Part shown: piece after piece, positions 46,737 to 58,275 of the stretch | How the letters are laid out: each line of letters begins with the position of its first letter | How positions within the stretch are numbered: the first letter of the stretch is position 1 | Source: Hippasteria phrygiana | Lineage: Eukaryota > Echinodermata > Asteroidea > Valvatida > Goniasteridae | Direction: 5' to 3' | NCBI GenBank assembly: GCA_037893225.1 | Contig: JAZGUH010000026.1 | Location: 1,054,001 to 1,118,000 of the forward strand | Length of the DNA stretch: 64,000 bases | Made by a program: the position numbers and the translations under genes | The notes under the pieces: model-generated | Databases searched by the model: none | Told to the model about the DNA's origin: nothing | Seen by the model: the letters and a program-made list of their open reading frames with translations, nothing else

Positions 46737-48170
46737 ATGGATAGAGATGTTACTCAGGTCATAGACGGTGTCAAGACCAAGGCGATGAAAGCTACATACT
46801 ACACAGCACCTTTTGGCCTGTTGATGAATATGATTTTCCTGTACGTTGTAGTACGCATCAAGCCTATGCACTCCATCATCAATGTCTACTTGGCCAATTT
46901 AGCCGTGGCAGATAGCATGGGTCTTACACTTGCACTCATTGCCTTGCAGAGTACAACAATCGATTATTTCATTCTAAGCTGTCTTGTCACTGTGGCCAAC
47001 TTGGTGTCATACTTAATTGTGATAGCTTTGGCCTTTGAGAGGTTCTTTGCTGTTTGTCATCCGCTTACATTCAGAGGCCAAGCTACAAAAGTTCGAGCAG
47101 CCAAAATACTATTAGTATTATGGATAATTGCAATCGTCACAGCAGTTGGACCCGCCTCCATGGTCAAATGGGGAGGAGAAGTTGTAGAAACCATTGCTGA
47201 AGTTCTGTTTGTCATCTTATATACAATTGGTCTGTTCCTCTGTGCCTCCCTGTACACTTGTATCATCAAGAAACTACGACAGCAACCGAGGATTACATCA
47301 ACAGTTCATGACCAGCAGAGACTGCGCCGGGTAGTTGCCATGCTCATTGCAAACACTGCTGTGTTCTTCATCTGCAACACTATGGTCATCATTAGAGAGA
47401 TCTTTCGATTAGTCATTCTACAGGCTAACCTCTCTGATTCAAGTGTAAAGAAAGCCTTTGATGCATTTCTCAATTTACAACTAGTTGTGCACATCTTTGG
47501 TTTAATCAATAGTTCAGTGAACCCTCTGGTATACAATGGCTTTAACTCAGACTACCAGGCAGCTTTCATAGAGGCATTCTCATTCCTTAATCCAAAAAGT
47601 TGCTGCCAAAGCCAAGATACCCCACAGGATCCAGCTGAGCAGATTGGCTTGCAAGAAATTCCCCAAGAACCAACTCCGCAGGATCCAGCTGAGCAGATTA
47701 AATTGCAAGAAATTCACCAAGAACCAACTCCGCTGGAGACAGCTGAGCAGATTGAATTGCAAGAAATTCACCAAGAACCAACTCCACAGGAGCCAGCTGA
47801 GCAGATTGAATTGCAAGAAATTCCCCAAGAACCAACTCCACAGGAGCCAGCTGAGCAGATTGAATTGCAAGAAATTCACCAAGAACCAACTCCACAGGAG
47901 CCAGCTGAGCAGATTGAGTTGCAAGAAATTCCCCAAGAACCAACTCCACAGGAGCCAGCTGAGCAGATTGAGTTGCAAGAAATTCCCCAAGAACCAACTC
48001 CACAGGAGCCAGCTGAGCAGACTGAATGGCAAGAAATTCACCAAGAACCAACTCCACAGGAGCCAGCTGAGCAGATTGAATTGCAAGAAATTCCCCAAGA
48101 ACCAACTCCACAGAAGCCAGCTGAGCAGACTGAATGGCAAGAAATTCACCAAGAACCGACTCCACAGTGA
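46737..48170 (+). CDS. GPCR unit B, intact class A (rhodopsin-family) receptor
   Basis: Single-exon frame of 477 codons from ATG (context ACAAACATGG) to TGA; the same ATG position is conserved in C and D. Membrane segments at about residues 24-40, 48-70, 80-102, 122-142, 154-178, 198-220, 243-267. TM2 has NLAVAD (D59), TM3 ends ERF (101-103), the DRY variant, TM4 has W129, TM7 has NPLVY (262-266), then helix 8 and a Cys pair (289-290) suited to palmitoylation. Unusual: N-terminus about 21 residues, no Cys in the second extracellular loop, no CWxP in TM6, no TM5 proline. The tail is ten 18-residue repeats. Ligand unknown. Confidence 0.9.
   Translation: MDRDVTQVIDGVKTKAMKATYYTAPFGLLMNMIFLYVVVRIKPMHSIINVYLANLAVADSMGLTLALIALQSTTIDYFILSCLVTVANLVSYLIVIALAFERFFAVCHPLTFRGQATKVRAAKILLVLWIIAIVTAVGPASMVKWGGEVVETIAEVLFVILYTIGLFLCASLYTCIIKKLRQQPRITSTVHDQQRLRRVVAMLIANTAVFFICNTMVIIREIFRLVILQANLSDSSVKKAFDAFLNLQLVVHIFGLINSSVNPLVYNGFNSDYQAAFIEAFSFLNPKSCCQSQDTPQDPAEQIGLQEIPQEPTPQDPAEQIKLQEIHQEPTPLETAEQIELQEIHQEPTPQEPAEQIELQEIPQEPTPQEPAEQIELQEIHQEPTPQEPAEQIELQEIPQEPTPQEPAEQIELQEIPQEPTPQEPAEQTEWQEIHQEPTPQEPAEQIELQEIPQEPTPQKPAEQTEWQEIHQEPTPQ
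47628..48167 (+). repeat. 54-bp coding minisatellite, ten copies (unit B)
   Basis: Ten 18-residue units. The first five match unit A in order; later ones differ (EPAEQTEW, KPAEQTEW), so the array has been reshuffled since the duplication while keeping the same count. Confidence 0.97.
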
Positions 48171-49081
48171 CACTCTGTGGTTGCAGGATAACCCTCCAAG
48201 TGAAGAAGATTCCAAACATCACAACAATCACCATTCATCAAGAACATTGTAACTCAGGATCAGCATGATCAGATGCAACAAGAAACTTGTCATCTTGAAC
48301 TGAATTGGACAAAAACATGTACAGAGGCAGACGAATGCTGTGGAATGCATCATCACACAGGACAAGACCCAAGATCCTTCAAGGAAGGTAAAACATTGCA
48401 ACTACCAGGTTGTAAAGAAGAACGCTTGACTCATTGATGGCATACATGTACATAAACTTGAAAGAGAAATATGCAACTTCATTAGCCTTCCATGTGCATG
48501 AGTGGCACACAAATAAATTTGGCTTTCTGTGTCATCTGTCAGTATACAGGACACACATGTGCTCTATTTTTCAGTGTTCCGTGCACAAATGGGATTTCAA
48601 ATTTATCTTCAAGCAACCTTGACACTTCTTTAACTGAGGAAAACCTATAGAAAAGCATACGTTTATCTTCATAAAACACAACATACAAGTTTTTGTTATA
48701 ACAAAAACAAGTTGAGAGCTACCAATCATCAGTAGTCACAGTGATTATTTCCTTATTCTTCTTTTCCAAAGCACACAGTAATGACATTACTATTGCCGAG
48801 TATAAAACATGCTATTTTCAAACTGATCAATACATGCACAACACAGCATGCAATATGGACTATGCTACACAGGATAATGTTGCAATCCATGTAGATTGTC
48901 CAATCAGGATAGAGGTTTCAAGTTTGGTTGAAGATAATATGTTATGTAGCTATTTGTACAATGTATGGCTCACATGAATACTATCCCTCATGCTCACATG
49001 ACCACACCCCTTAGACAACCCTATGGAGGTTTGTGCAGTAACTTTTGTTTCTCTCAGATTTGACGCATTCCATGTCTAATA

Positions 49082-49297
49082 AAGCCAGTTCGGTATCTCA
49101 AAGGTCAAAGGTTATTCGGGATAAAACTGCTGACCGTAATGTCATGCCATGTTACGCGAACGCCCACTCTGATTGAATATAACACGTGTGCGTTGCGCGA
49201 CCACCTTTTGTATTCACACGCGCGCGTTAGGTCACGCAGGTCATTCGGGATAAAATGTCATTGTGCACATGCGCAGTTGAAATACCAAACTGGCTTA
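49082..49297. mobile_element. MITE with AGCCAGTTCGGTAT ends (unit B)
   Basis: Same insertion as 38125-38340; the right repeat has one change (ATACCAAACTGG). Absent from unit C. Confidence 0.85.
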
Positions 49298-49843
49298 TTA
49301 TTGTTGATGTGATTGGATAATATTGCATAAGCTGTATTAACGCGAGTCTATCAACAAAGGTCAACTGCAAACAAATGTGGTGCCGTTTGGTTAAACTAAG
49401 CCCTGCAATCTATGTTGTCTGTCTTTATTATGTACTACGTGCGAAATTGCCCTATACAACTCTAACAGCCCCAAATCCTCAAATTTTAATATGATTTTGC
49501 ATGCACCCTGTACACTGCAGTGTAATTCAAAAATTGAAACTTATTAACTTTGTTACTTTATATTGTCGGTTGATTTTCTGGTGGAATAATCTCATTGGAA
49601 AGCTCATGACTTTAATACCAACACATTAGTTGGAACATTTATTTTTCGGGGGTTCCACACCCAAAAAACATGGAAACAACATCTTGAATGAAACATTCTA
49701 GAGAATATGTGAAGTATGCAATTTTGAGAAAGTTTTCCAATTTTATTCTGAAGAGGGTGGGAACCCTTTTAAACTACATCCCCCCACCCCCCACCAAAAA
49801 AAAACCAAACCCAAACACAACAGTAACTGTCCATCAACAATGT

Positions 49844-49966
49844 TTTCAAAGGGAACAAAGAAATTGGCAGGAGCGGGATTCGAACCTGCGACCTCCGGGT
49901 TACCGTACCCGGAGGGTCGCAGGTTTGAATCCCGCTCCTGCCAGTTTCTTTGTTCACTTTGAAAAT
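49844..49966. mobile_element. SINE palindrome, unit B
   Basis: Identical arrangement to 38870-38992. Absent from unit C, so inserted before A/B separated and after C did, or lost from C. Confidence 0.88.
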
Positions 49967-51963
49967 GTATCCAAATTTACCTAGTCAGTTCCCCTTGTGG
50001 ATTGTTTGACGAATCATCAACAATGTTGTTAGGTATGTGTATAAACGTGACACCAATGAATCATCAATGTGTCACAATTTCTCATCAGTATGCTTTGTCT
50101 TTCTATCATGTGTTTAAGTGAATCATTCATGGTTCTCAACTCCCAAAAAAGCGTATCACACAATTAACAATGCGCATACTCAGAAACTTACAAATGAGAA
50201 GAACCAAAAATCTATTTCTGTCCCAAATGGGACAAATGGTTTGATTTTATTGCAAAGATGTATCTTAATACACTTTCAAATTGGGGAGAAACTGAATCCA
50301 GATGAATTTTGAAATGTCAAGGTTTAGGTGTTGACGTTTTCCATGAGGAATGTCTCAGTATTGGGTGAAAGTGGTGATCCACAAAATCAGTGTTTTACAA
50401 TCATTTTTTTTAACGGTGTTTGGATGATTTTAATGTTGTTTGGATACTGCTGGTGGTCCGATGATTTTTAAACAGCTGTACATGCATGGTGGTGAAAACT
50501 GGACTTGATCAATAATATTGTGTGAAGTCACCATCTGTATGTAACAATTACACCAACTGTATGATGATAAGAGCTCTGGCTAAGTGCCAGAATCACTCTC
50601 ACACGTGTCTCAAAGCCAATTGGCTAACAGTTTGGAATGGGCGTGTATATAAATCACTGCATGAGAATGCCTGATTGTGATTGGTCAACTGGTTTTATGT
50701 AGTTTCTAATAGCAAACCAATCTAAAGCATTATGTAGATGTACATGTACAGCATGCCACAGCAGGCCCACAGCAGATCCAGGGTGGTGGAATTAGCATAC
50801 ATTTAGGTTTCAGTTGAACAGGAATATTAAAAACAAAGTGCATGGCTATCACCAACAATATTGTAGAAAATACAGCAAATAGAGTTCTAGTCTTTAATTC
50901 GAAAATAATGTGACAGTTTTACATTTTTGTGTCCACTCTGTAAATTAGAATTTCACATTTAAATAAAGTAGTCTGGTTCCTGTTTTGATTTTGTGGTATC
51001 AAAGCACATAACCGAGGCAGGGTGCACTGGGCATCTATGAGCAAGTTCGGGTGCTGCTGATCTGGTCCCTTTTGTCAATTTTGCGATTTAAATCACGCAT
51101 GCGTGGTCTGTTTTCACTCGAACGCATCTTGTCGATCAACTACGTCAAATCTAGTTTGTGTAGTAGCAACAACAAACTGTAAAGAATGTTGTCTGCTATA
51201 ATAAATTGTTAACGAACATGACAAAGCAAATGTTGGTACGTCATTTTTATTTTCTATTGTATATTTCTTTTATTTTCTCTGCCTAACTTTAGTGGAATAA
51301 ATCATTCATTATCTTATTGCAAAGAGTTATTATCATTGGACAAAACTAACAATTTACCGTAAACGTTTGCAAAACTTGCCCAGTTTACCTATCCTCCATC
51401 TTGAAACCGTGACGTAACTCGCGAGTGACTAGAGAAACCATGGTCCGGAGCTAGGTTGATCCAGTTGGACTAGCTAGTCAAACCACGCAGCGTTCGAGTG
51501 ACATCTAGATTGACTAAAAGTTAAGTCTAGTCACTCTAGTCGCCCAACCGAACTTGCTCTATTATGTGCAAATGGAACTCCAAATATGGGCAAATGTGCC
51601 TATTGTTAATACAATATGGCTCTAAAAAGTTGGACATTTTTTAACTACTTGATAGCTCCACATTTGGAACTAATTGTGATATCCAATTTTACTGGTGTAC
51701 CGAATTAGTTGCTTAAATATGAACTTTATAATATTACAGAATACCTGTTGGACTATAAAAGAGAGAGCATGGGGATATAAGGAATGGGCTGGGTTGGAGT
51801 ATGTAGGATGGTACTGGGTGGATTGGATGGTTGTACTGTGTGGTGTGAGTTGTGTTTGTTGGGCTCAGATAGAGTTGAGTGTAGAAGGGTGGTTAACAAC
51901 TATCCCATATTTGCAGGGAATACTCTCGGAAGCTGGGTGGGTGGGTGGGACCAGCTGAGTAAA

Positions 51964-52014
51964 TGGGGGTCAGTTGTAATGGATGGGGGTCAGTTGTAAT
52001 GGATGGGGGTCAAC
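51964..52014 (+). repeat. 20-bp minisatellite, three copies (unit B)
   Basis: Two copies of the unit seen 11 times in A, plus the terminal variant. Confidence 0.95.
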
Positions 52015-52480
52015 TGGATTGATGTCATAGAGTCATGGTACTTGGTTGGTTTCCTCCTGAAAACACCCTCTTGGGATCTTGGCTAGGAGGTCACGGGGAG
52101 GTGTCGTCATCTAAGTCTTAATCGTAACGTGAGGTCAGCTGGGTAGGATGAAGTTGGCCAAGTTTCTTGATGGGGTTGATTGGGTTGATGGGGTCAGCCC
52201 AGTTAGTTGGAGAGAGGTAGACTGGGTTGGTGGTTGGAGTAAGGGAGGTTGGTAAGCTGGGTTGGTGGGTAGGTCAGCTAGGCAGGGTGGGGTCAGTTGG
52301 GTCTGTGGGGGTCAGTTGTTGAGGGTGTAGTGATGAGGGTGGGGTGGGGTCATCAGCTGGGATCTAACTGGGTGGATGGGTAGGGGTCTGCTGAGTTAGT
52401 GGGTGGGGTCAGCTGAGTTTGTGGTGGGGTCAGTTGTTTATTGGTTGGGGAGTCGTCTGGGTTACTGAATCGAGTCAGCT

Positions 52481-52636
52481 ACAATCCCGGCCAAAATGCT
52501 TGGGCCACGTGACAATAAACATAACATCCCCCGCTCAATGTTGTAATCTCAAGCTGGAGCGCATTCCGTGCAATGAGAGCCAACATTGACCGGGGGAAGG
52601 GGGTTCGGGGGCCCAACGAGATTTGGCTGGGATTGT
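52481..52636. mobile_element. MITE with ACAATCCCGGCCAAA ends (unit B)
   Basis: Same position and flanks as 41668-41822. Confidence 0.9.
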
Positions 52637-52885
52637 CTGAAATTTTCTTTCTAAAAAAAAAGTTTTAAAAGACCAAAGTGTGAGAAGCAATATGGATGGT
52701 CATTGCTTCCCGAGTGAGGAGTGAATAAAAGAAAAGGAAGGAAAAAAACAAAACGATCAAACCACGATTGACCCACGATCAAACCCACAACTACTGAATT
52801 TGACAGCACATGTCTTAACCACTAGACCATGTGAGTGACAGATACCAGGAGGCTTAACTGTTCAATTTGCCGACACAGGTGATCC

Positions 52886-53190
52886 AAATTGATTTGTAGT
52901 GCGCATCGTGCACGGTGTACCATAACGATAAACCATGCCATTTTGTCCAATAACTTCACAAAAGACACTTTTTGTTCAACGCGAAAAGCGCATTACGCTA
53001 CACAAACAACATACAACTTTTTACAAGCCTCTTCCAATTTTTCAGTTATCTCATTGCGTGAAGAAGAGTCATTCATTTCTTTATTATTTTGGTGGCGAGG
53101 GTTAACTGTTGAATTTTCCGACATTTCACGCAATGAGGTGGAAGGGTTAATAGTGATGGTTCACCGTGCACGATGCGTACTACAAAACAA
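52886..53190. mobile_element. Foldback element with right arm mostly deleted (unit B)
   Basis: The left arm and centre match 42074-42330. From 'acgcaatgaggtgg' the sequence jumps to the outer end of the right arm, removing most of it. Deletion is typical of hairpin-forming DNA. The resulting 196-codon frame (52889-53479) is an artefact of the deletion. Confidence 0.88.
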
Positions 53191-54048
53191 TTGGGATCAT
53201 CTGTGTAGGGCGCAAGCGCATTACAGCCAGGATCGTAGTTCATTAACCCTATCTGGACCGGGCTTAGTTTGGGACGTACGGAGACCGGGGAGGGGCACAG
53301 AGTGCCCCAACACCCTCTGTTTTCCCAAGTTCACAACCGATTTTCAGGAAACTGGCCACAAATGTTCAGTTCACGAAAGTCGAAATGATGACATTCAAAA
53401 ACTTTCCGCAAGTCATAACTGTTGGGCGTTGGGGGCTGTTTTTCAACTTGGTGTGAAAACCATCGTATTTCTCCCATAATTAACGTCTTGGTTGTCAAAA
53501 TGGTAAAAATAAATTGACAACCTAATTAGTTGGACATAATCACTAAAATAACATTCGATGTTTAGACTGGGATCTCCCATGGGGGCGCTATAATCCGGTA
53601 ATTCATACTATTTTGGTTGAAAAGTTGATTTTGCATGTTTTCACTTACAAGTATGGGCCTAAACTTAGTTTCCTCAAGTAAAACAAGTACCGGTATATTC
53701 AATACTATACAATAGATAACTTTTCGTAAAAACGTCATGAAGTTTGGCGAGGATCGAATGCAGCATTAAAACGTTACGGTGACAAATACGGTATAGGGGG
53801 TAAAGTGAGACCCCCGGTCCTGCTAGAGTTTTAAAGTAAGAAGCCAAGAAATGTGTACACGAGTGTAGGAGAATGTCTCTCAACATTATCTTTGGCGGTA
53901 ATCATCATCACTGGTATCATCTTCATCATCACCATGAGCACCAACATTTGCCTCATCCCTGTTTTATTTGTGTGAGAGAGTGAAAGCAGTTTGATTGACT
54001 CTGCTATGTCCACTCAACTCTTTATAGATATACTAAGCAAACTTTCAG

Positions 54049-54204
54049 ACAATCCCGGCCAAAATGCTTGGGCCACGTGACAATAAACATAACATCCCCC
54101 GCTCAATGTTGTAATCTCAAGCTGGAGCGCATTCCGTGCAATGAGAGCCAACATTGACCGGGGGAAGGGGGGTCGGTGCCTCAACGAGATTTGGCCGGGA
54201 TCGT
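54049..54204. mobile_element. MITE with ACAATCCCGGCCAAA ends, independent insertion
   Basis: Third member, just outside the duplicated block. Ends ACAATCCCGGCCAAA / TTTGGCCGGGATCGT. Very close to the two internal copies in sequence, so transposition was recent. Confidence 0.9.
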
Positions 54205-57002
54205 AGGTGGGGTGGCCAGTTCTGACATTTCCCTCTCACTGGTCAAGATGCCCTCAAATAACTTTGGCAAAGCTAGAAGATTAGCAATTTAGCATTGCAA
54301 TTCTGTTTTTTGGGGAGGGGACCCTACAGCGATGTATGGTAAGTGCACATACATGTAACACATCAGTGGGATGTACAGTGCGGCTGTACAGCCAATCATT
54401 TCTGCTTATTTTACATCTGTTTCGCTTCTGCCCACCATGACTTCAGCAGCAGAGTAGAAACAAGGAAGCAGAACTGATTTCAAATACTTTGACCTCAATA
54501 TCACAAAGTCGAAAGTGAAATTACAGGGTAAGCTAAAGGAGACAAAAGAAGGGAAAATTTGTCGTATTTCCTGGCTTCATCTTGCTTTCAGTACGATGTA
54601 AAAACTAACTTTCAAGGCCATCAGCATACATGTACAAACACAGGTTGACATGTAACTTTATCCCCCAAACGGATTTACAATTCAGCCAAACTAGTACCTG
54701 CTACGCAAACTTTTGATTAGTATTTAACAAAAAGCTGACTCCCTGGTTATGACAAGAATGGCAGGAGGGTTGAACCACAGTGAAATTACTGGCCGCCGGA
54801 ACTTCTCTCAGCCCCCAGAAAGTCTCAGGCTAATTTGTTTAAATGATCATCACACCTGCCGCAATCTGAAGAATATAACAATGTACATGTGGGCATGACT
54901 GTTATGACATGGACATGTCTATTTGAAGGCATGTAGTGGAAGTTGTGGAGGGTAAAGGGGGCGAGGGAGTGCCCGACCTTTGACCTCCTTTTCTTTTGAG
55001 TTCATACGTAAAGTCACACAATCTTGAAAAGTACTCCAAGCAAGTCTGATGATGGAGTTATGTTCATCATGAATGTGAAGTGTTCTGATCAGTTCTTGTC
55101 ATCTTTGGCACCCAATTTTGCCGAGTTTTGGGACAGAGTTTTGGGATAAAGTTTAGTCGCCCTACCCCCCCCCCCCCCCCCCCACAATCCCTAGCAGTCA
55201 ACACAAACTACATAGTGTGTTGGATATTGTTGTAGTCAGCTGGGTAGCAGCTAATTATACCTGTTGGATTGCCGTATTTAGCAGACTTCTAGTAAAATTT
55301 CACTTGGATTTTGTTGGATTCAGCAGGGTAGCTGCAAAATGCCAAGGCTGGTGTGTAGGTGGTACACTGCAGAATCCAACCAAATTTGCTGTTGGATTTT
55401 GTTGTATTTAGCAGGCTTCTCATTTTTTGGTTGGGAATTGTTGCATTTGGCAGGGCCATATGAAAAACACTGAAGGGGGTAGGGTTAAGGCATATTATGC
55501 CTTGTAACTTAAGTTAAACAAAATACATGGACACATTTAATACATGGCGTGCTACATGTTTGTGTACTTCATCATAGGGTCAGTGACGATGTGTCAAAAG
55601 CAACTATAAATGTCCAGTGAAAATAAAATCATATTTTGTGCGTTTAAGGCCTATGTCAAAACCAGGCGGTATTTGGTATAGAGCTATGAACGGAGGAACA
55701 ACTGCAAAATGCCTTGGGGGTAATTGTTAGCGATTTTGATACTTTTGGAAATTTATGATGCTACAATGTTTAAAATGTTCTGTAACAGTTTTTAACTGAA
55801 ATTTCATCAACAAAGTATTTTTGAACACTTTTAGAGAGGCATGTAATTTCAGAAAATGATGACTTGTTCGAGATTTTGCTTGGAAATGAATTTTGCTTTG
55901 AAAATCAACTATAGACCAGTTTCTTTGCTCCTGCATGCCCGTTGCTAAGGTAACACTGTTGACCCACTTGTTTTGTTTTGTTTAAACTGAAACCTTAAAG
56001 TGCTATTTCTCAAATTGTAAAGGGCTATGTCTCAGTTTCAATGTTTTGGACAGACCGATTTCAAATCTTAGTAACTTCGCTTTGGAATATCCAATAAAAA
56101 AAAAAAAAAGCAGCATTGTAAAGTGCAAAGTCTATATTTTACAAATATACCGATAACTCAAAATTGACCTCTTGCCCAATAAGCCATTTGCGAGTTAAAT
56201 TTGAATAACATCTGGTACACTGACGTGTTTAAAATGCTTTGCACATTTTAACTTTGAATTCTCCAGACCAAAGAGACTGTTACTATATCATGTGATTCGG
56301 GGCAAGCCTTATGCTAGCAACCGCCAGCTCCGGAATGGTCTGGTGTCTGTGTGCCATTCTCACCAATTTTGAACAATGTATTGGTGCTAAGCGTCTCTTA
56401 CGTAACTATGCAAGAGCTTGCCCCGAATCATGTGATATAGCAACAGTGTCTTTGGTCTGGAGAATTCAAAGTTAAAATGTGCCAAGCATTTGGAGCAAGT
56501 CAGTGTACCAGATGTTATTCAAATTGAACTCGCACATGGTTTATTGTGCCTGGTTTTAACATACCACGTCACATATATCCATGCCTGTGGGAATATTCTT
56601 CTTGGCCTTGGAATATAGTGTGCCAATCTAGCGACTTCAACTTCACTTTTTATGGCAATGTCTTGGTACTAAACACTGACTAGTCTAGCCACGGACTCCT
56701 TCAGGCATCTTTGGCACCATAGTAATGTGCATAATTGATTGATCGGTATTTGAGGTTAAATTTTTCATTATTCTTTTGGTCATCAATTGAAATATTGTCC
56801 TCACGTTGTGCATTGCAGATTGTTCACATTACTATGAAAGCAAGGCTACTTATGCTGTAGTCTCAATAAAGTACTGTGCAAGTTGAGAGCAAGAGAGAAA
56901 ATATACTACGGTGCCTGATCATTAGGAAAAATTATACGACAATGGATTCAAAAGTTCATCTAAGTTTTGCAAAAAGGTTTTGTGAGATTTCAGTTTCATT
57001 AA
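54205..57002. other. Spacer between receptor units B and C, no gene
   Basis: 54325-54410 and 54690-54870 match 44100-44185 and 44745-44900 of the A/B spacer. 55166-55182 is poly-C. 55217-55430 has recurring 'ttggattttgttg-attcagcag' words, an old tandem repeat of about 60 bases. 56650-57002 is the conserved upstream region of unit C. Confidence 0.5.
56178..56546. mobile_element. Foldback element, arms about 135 bp
   Basis: 56178-56311 ('caataagccatttgcgagtt' to 'gattcggggcaagc') is the diverged reverse complement of 56412-56546. The middle is about 100 bases. It lies in the unit C upstream region and is absent upstream of unit B. Confidence 0.88.
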
Positions 57003-57142
57003 CCCTAACCCTGCCAGACGCAGCACAGTGCATCTGTGGTGACAGCTTGACCTTGCTGCACTCTGCACACAAGTCAATGTGACAAAGTATGCAATCTGAT
57101 GCGTCTGGCAGGGTTTCTAGCCAAAATACCCTGGAGGGTTAG
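57003..57142. mobile_element. 140-bp MITE upstream of receptor unit C
   Basis: Unit B reads 'tttcattaaggatatgg'; unit C has the same words split by 57003-57142, with ATTAA duplicated on both sides (56998-57002 and 57143-57147). Subterminal repeats CCCTGCCAGACGCAG / TGCGTCTGGCAGGG. Same CCCTAAC-ended family as 10635-10705. Confidence 0.88.
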
Positions 57143-57316
57143 ATTAAGGATAAATGGTTGCATACTTACGAATGTGATATTCCCACAACTTTCTCACTGA
57201 CGGAAGGCTTCGTGTAATAATCACGTGTACATATCTAACAGTGAAAAATTGCACCACAAATGTTTCATTGTTCAACTGTCTGTAAGACAGCTGATGACAA
57301 GTACATTATCACAAAC

Positions 57317-58275
57317 ATGGATAGCAATGTTTGTACTCAGGCCAAAGACAATTACCAGACCACGGAGACACAAACTACATAGCACCATTTGGCCTGTTGA
57401 TGAATGTGATTTTCCTGTACATTGTGGTGCGCATCAAGTCCATGCACTCCATCATCAATGTCTACTTGGCCAATTTAGCAGTGGCAGATAGCATGCATCT
57501 TACATTTACACTCATTGTGACAACATGGTGGAGTGCAAGCCCTGTGCATAATGTGATTCTAAGCTGTCTTGCTAATTGGGTCAGCTTGGCATCATACTTC
57601 AATGTGATAGCTTTGGCCTTTGAGAGGTTCTTTGCTGTTTGTCATCCGCTGACATTTATTGCCCAAGCTACAAAAGTTTGAGCTGCCAAAATACTATCAG
57701 CATTATGGACAATTGCAATCATCACAGCAGTTGGATGTGATTCCATGATCTACTGGGGAGGATATGTTGGAGGAACCATTGCTGAAGTTCTGTTTGTCAT
57801 CTCATTTACAATTGGTCTGTTCCTCTGTGCCTCCCTGTACATTTGTATTGTCAAGAAACTACGACAGCAACCAAGGATTACATCAATAGATCATGACCAG
57901 CAGCGACTGCGCCGGGTAGTTACCATGCTCATTGCAAACACTGCTGTGTTCTTCATCTTCAACATCATATACATCATCAGATTATTCTCTAGATTAGTCA
58001 TTGTATGGTCTAGCCACTCTGATTCATGTTGTAACAAAGTTTTTAATGCATGGCTCAATCTACACCTAGTTGTGCACATCTTTGGTTTAATCAATAGTTC
58101 AGTGAACCCTCTGGTATACAGTGGCATTGACTCAGACTATCAGGCAGCTTTCTTAGAGGCATTCTCATTCCTCAATCCTAAACGTTGTTGCTGCTGCCAA
58201 AGCCAAGATACCCAACAGGAGCCAGCTGAGCAGATTGAATTGCAAGAAATTCACCAAGAACCGACTCCACAGTGA
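57317..58275 (+). pseudogene. GPCR unit C, class A receptor with frameshift and nonsense codon
   Basis: Aligned to unit B: the conserved ATG (57317) is followed by 21 codons and a stop at 57380-57382, caused by a 7-base deletion before the TM1 region. In the correct frame TM1-TM3 and ERFFAVCHPL are intact until codon TGA at 57679-57681, where B has CGA (Arg) in the second intracellular loop. TM4-TM7 then continue to NPLVYSG and the stop at 58273-58275. Diverged from A and B. Only one 18-residue tail unit, probably the ancestral state. Receptor function is lost unless a second gene form exists. Confidence 0.88.

Larger units (their letters stand above)
48171..51963. other. 3' flank of receptor unit B
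   Basis: Copy of 37214-40985. Includes the MITE at 49082-49297 and the SINE palindrome at 49844-49966. At 49551-49560 unit B has about 20 bases ('taactttgttactttatatt') that A lacks. Confidence 0.7.
47036..54039 (+). repeat. Segmental duplication, copy B
   Basis: About 7.0 kb matching 36079-43326. The left edge is set by the truncation in A; the right edge is 'tatagatatactaagca', after which A and B continue with unrelated sequence. Spacing between copies is about 10.95 kb. Confidence 0.95.

Noticed and set aside
52889..53479. 196-residue plus-strand ORF
   Set aside because: Created by the deletion in the foldback element of unit B; not open in unit A.
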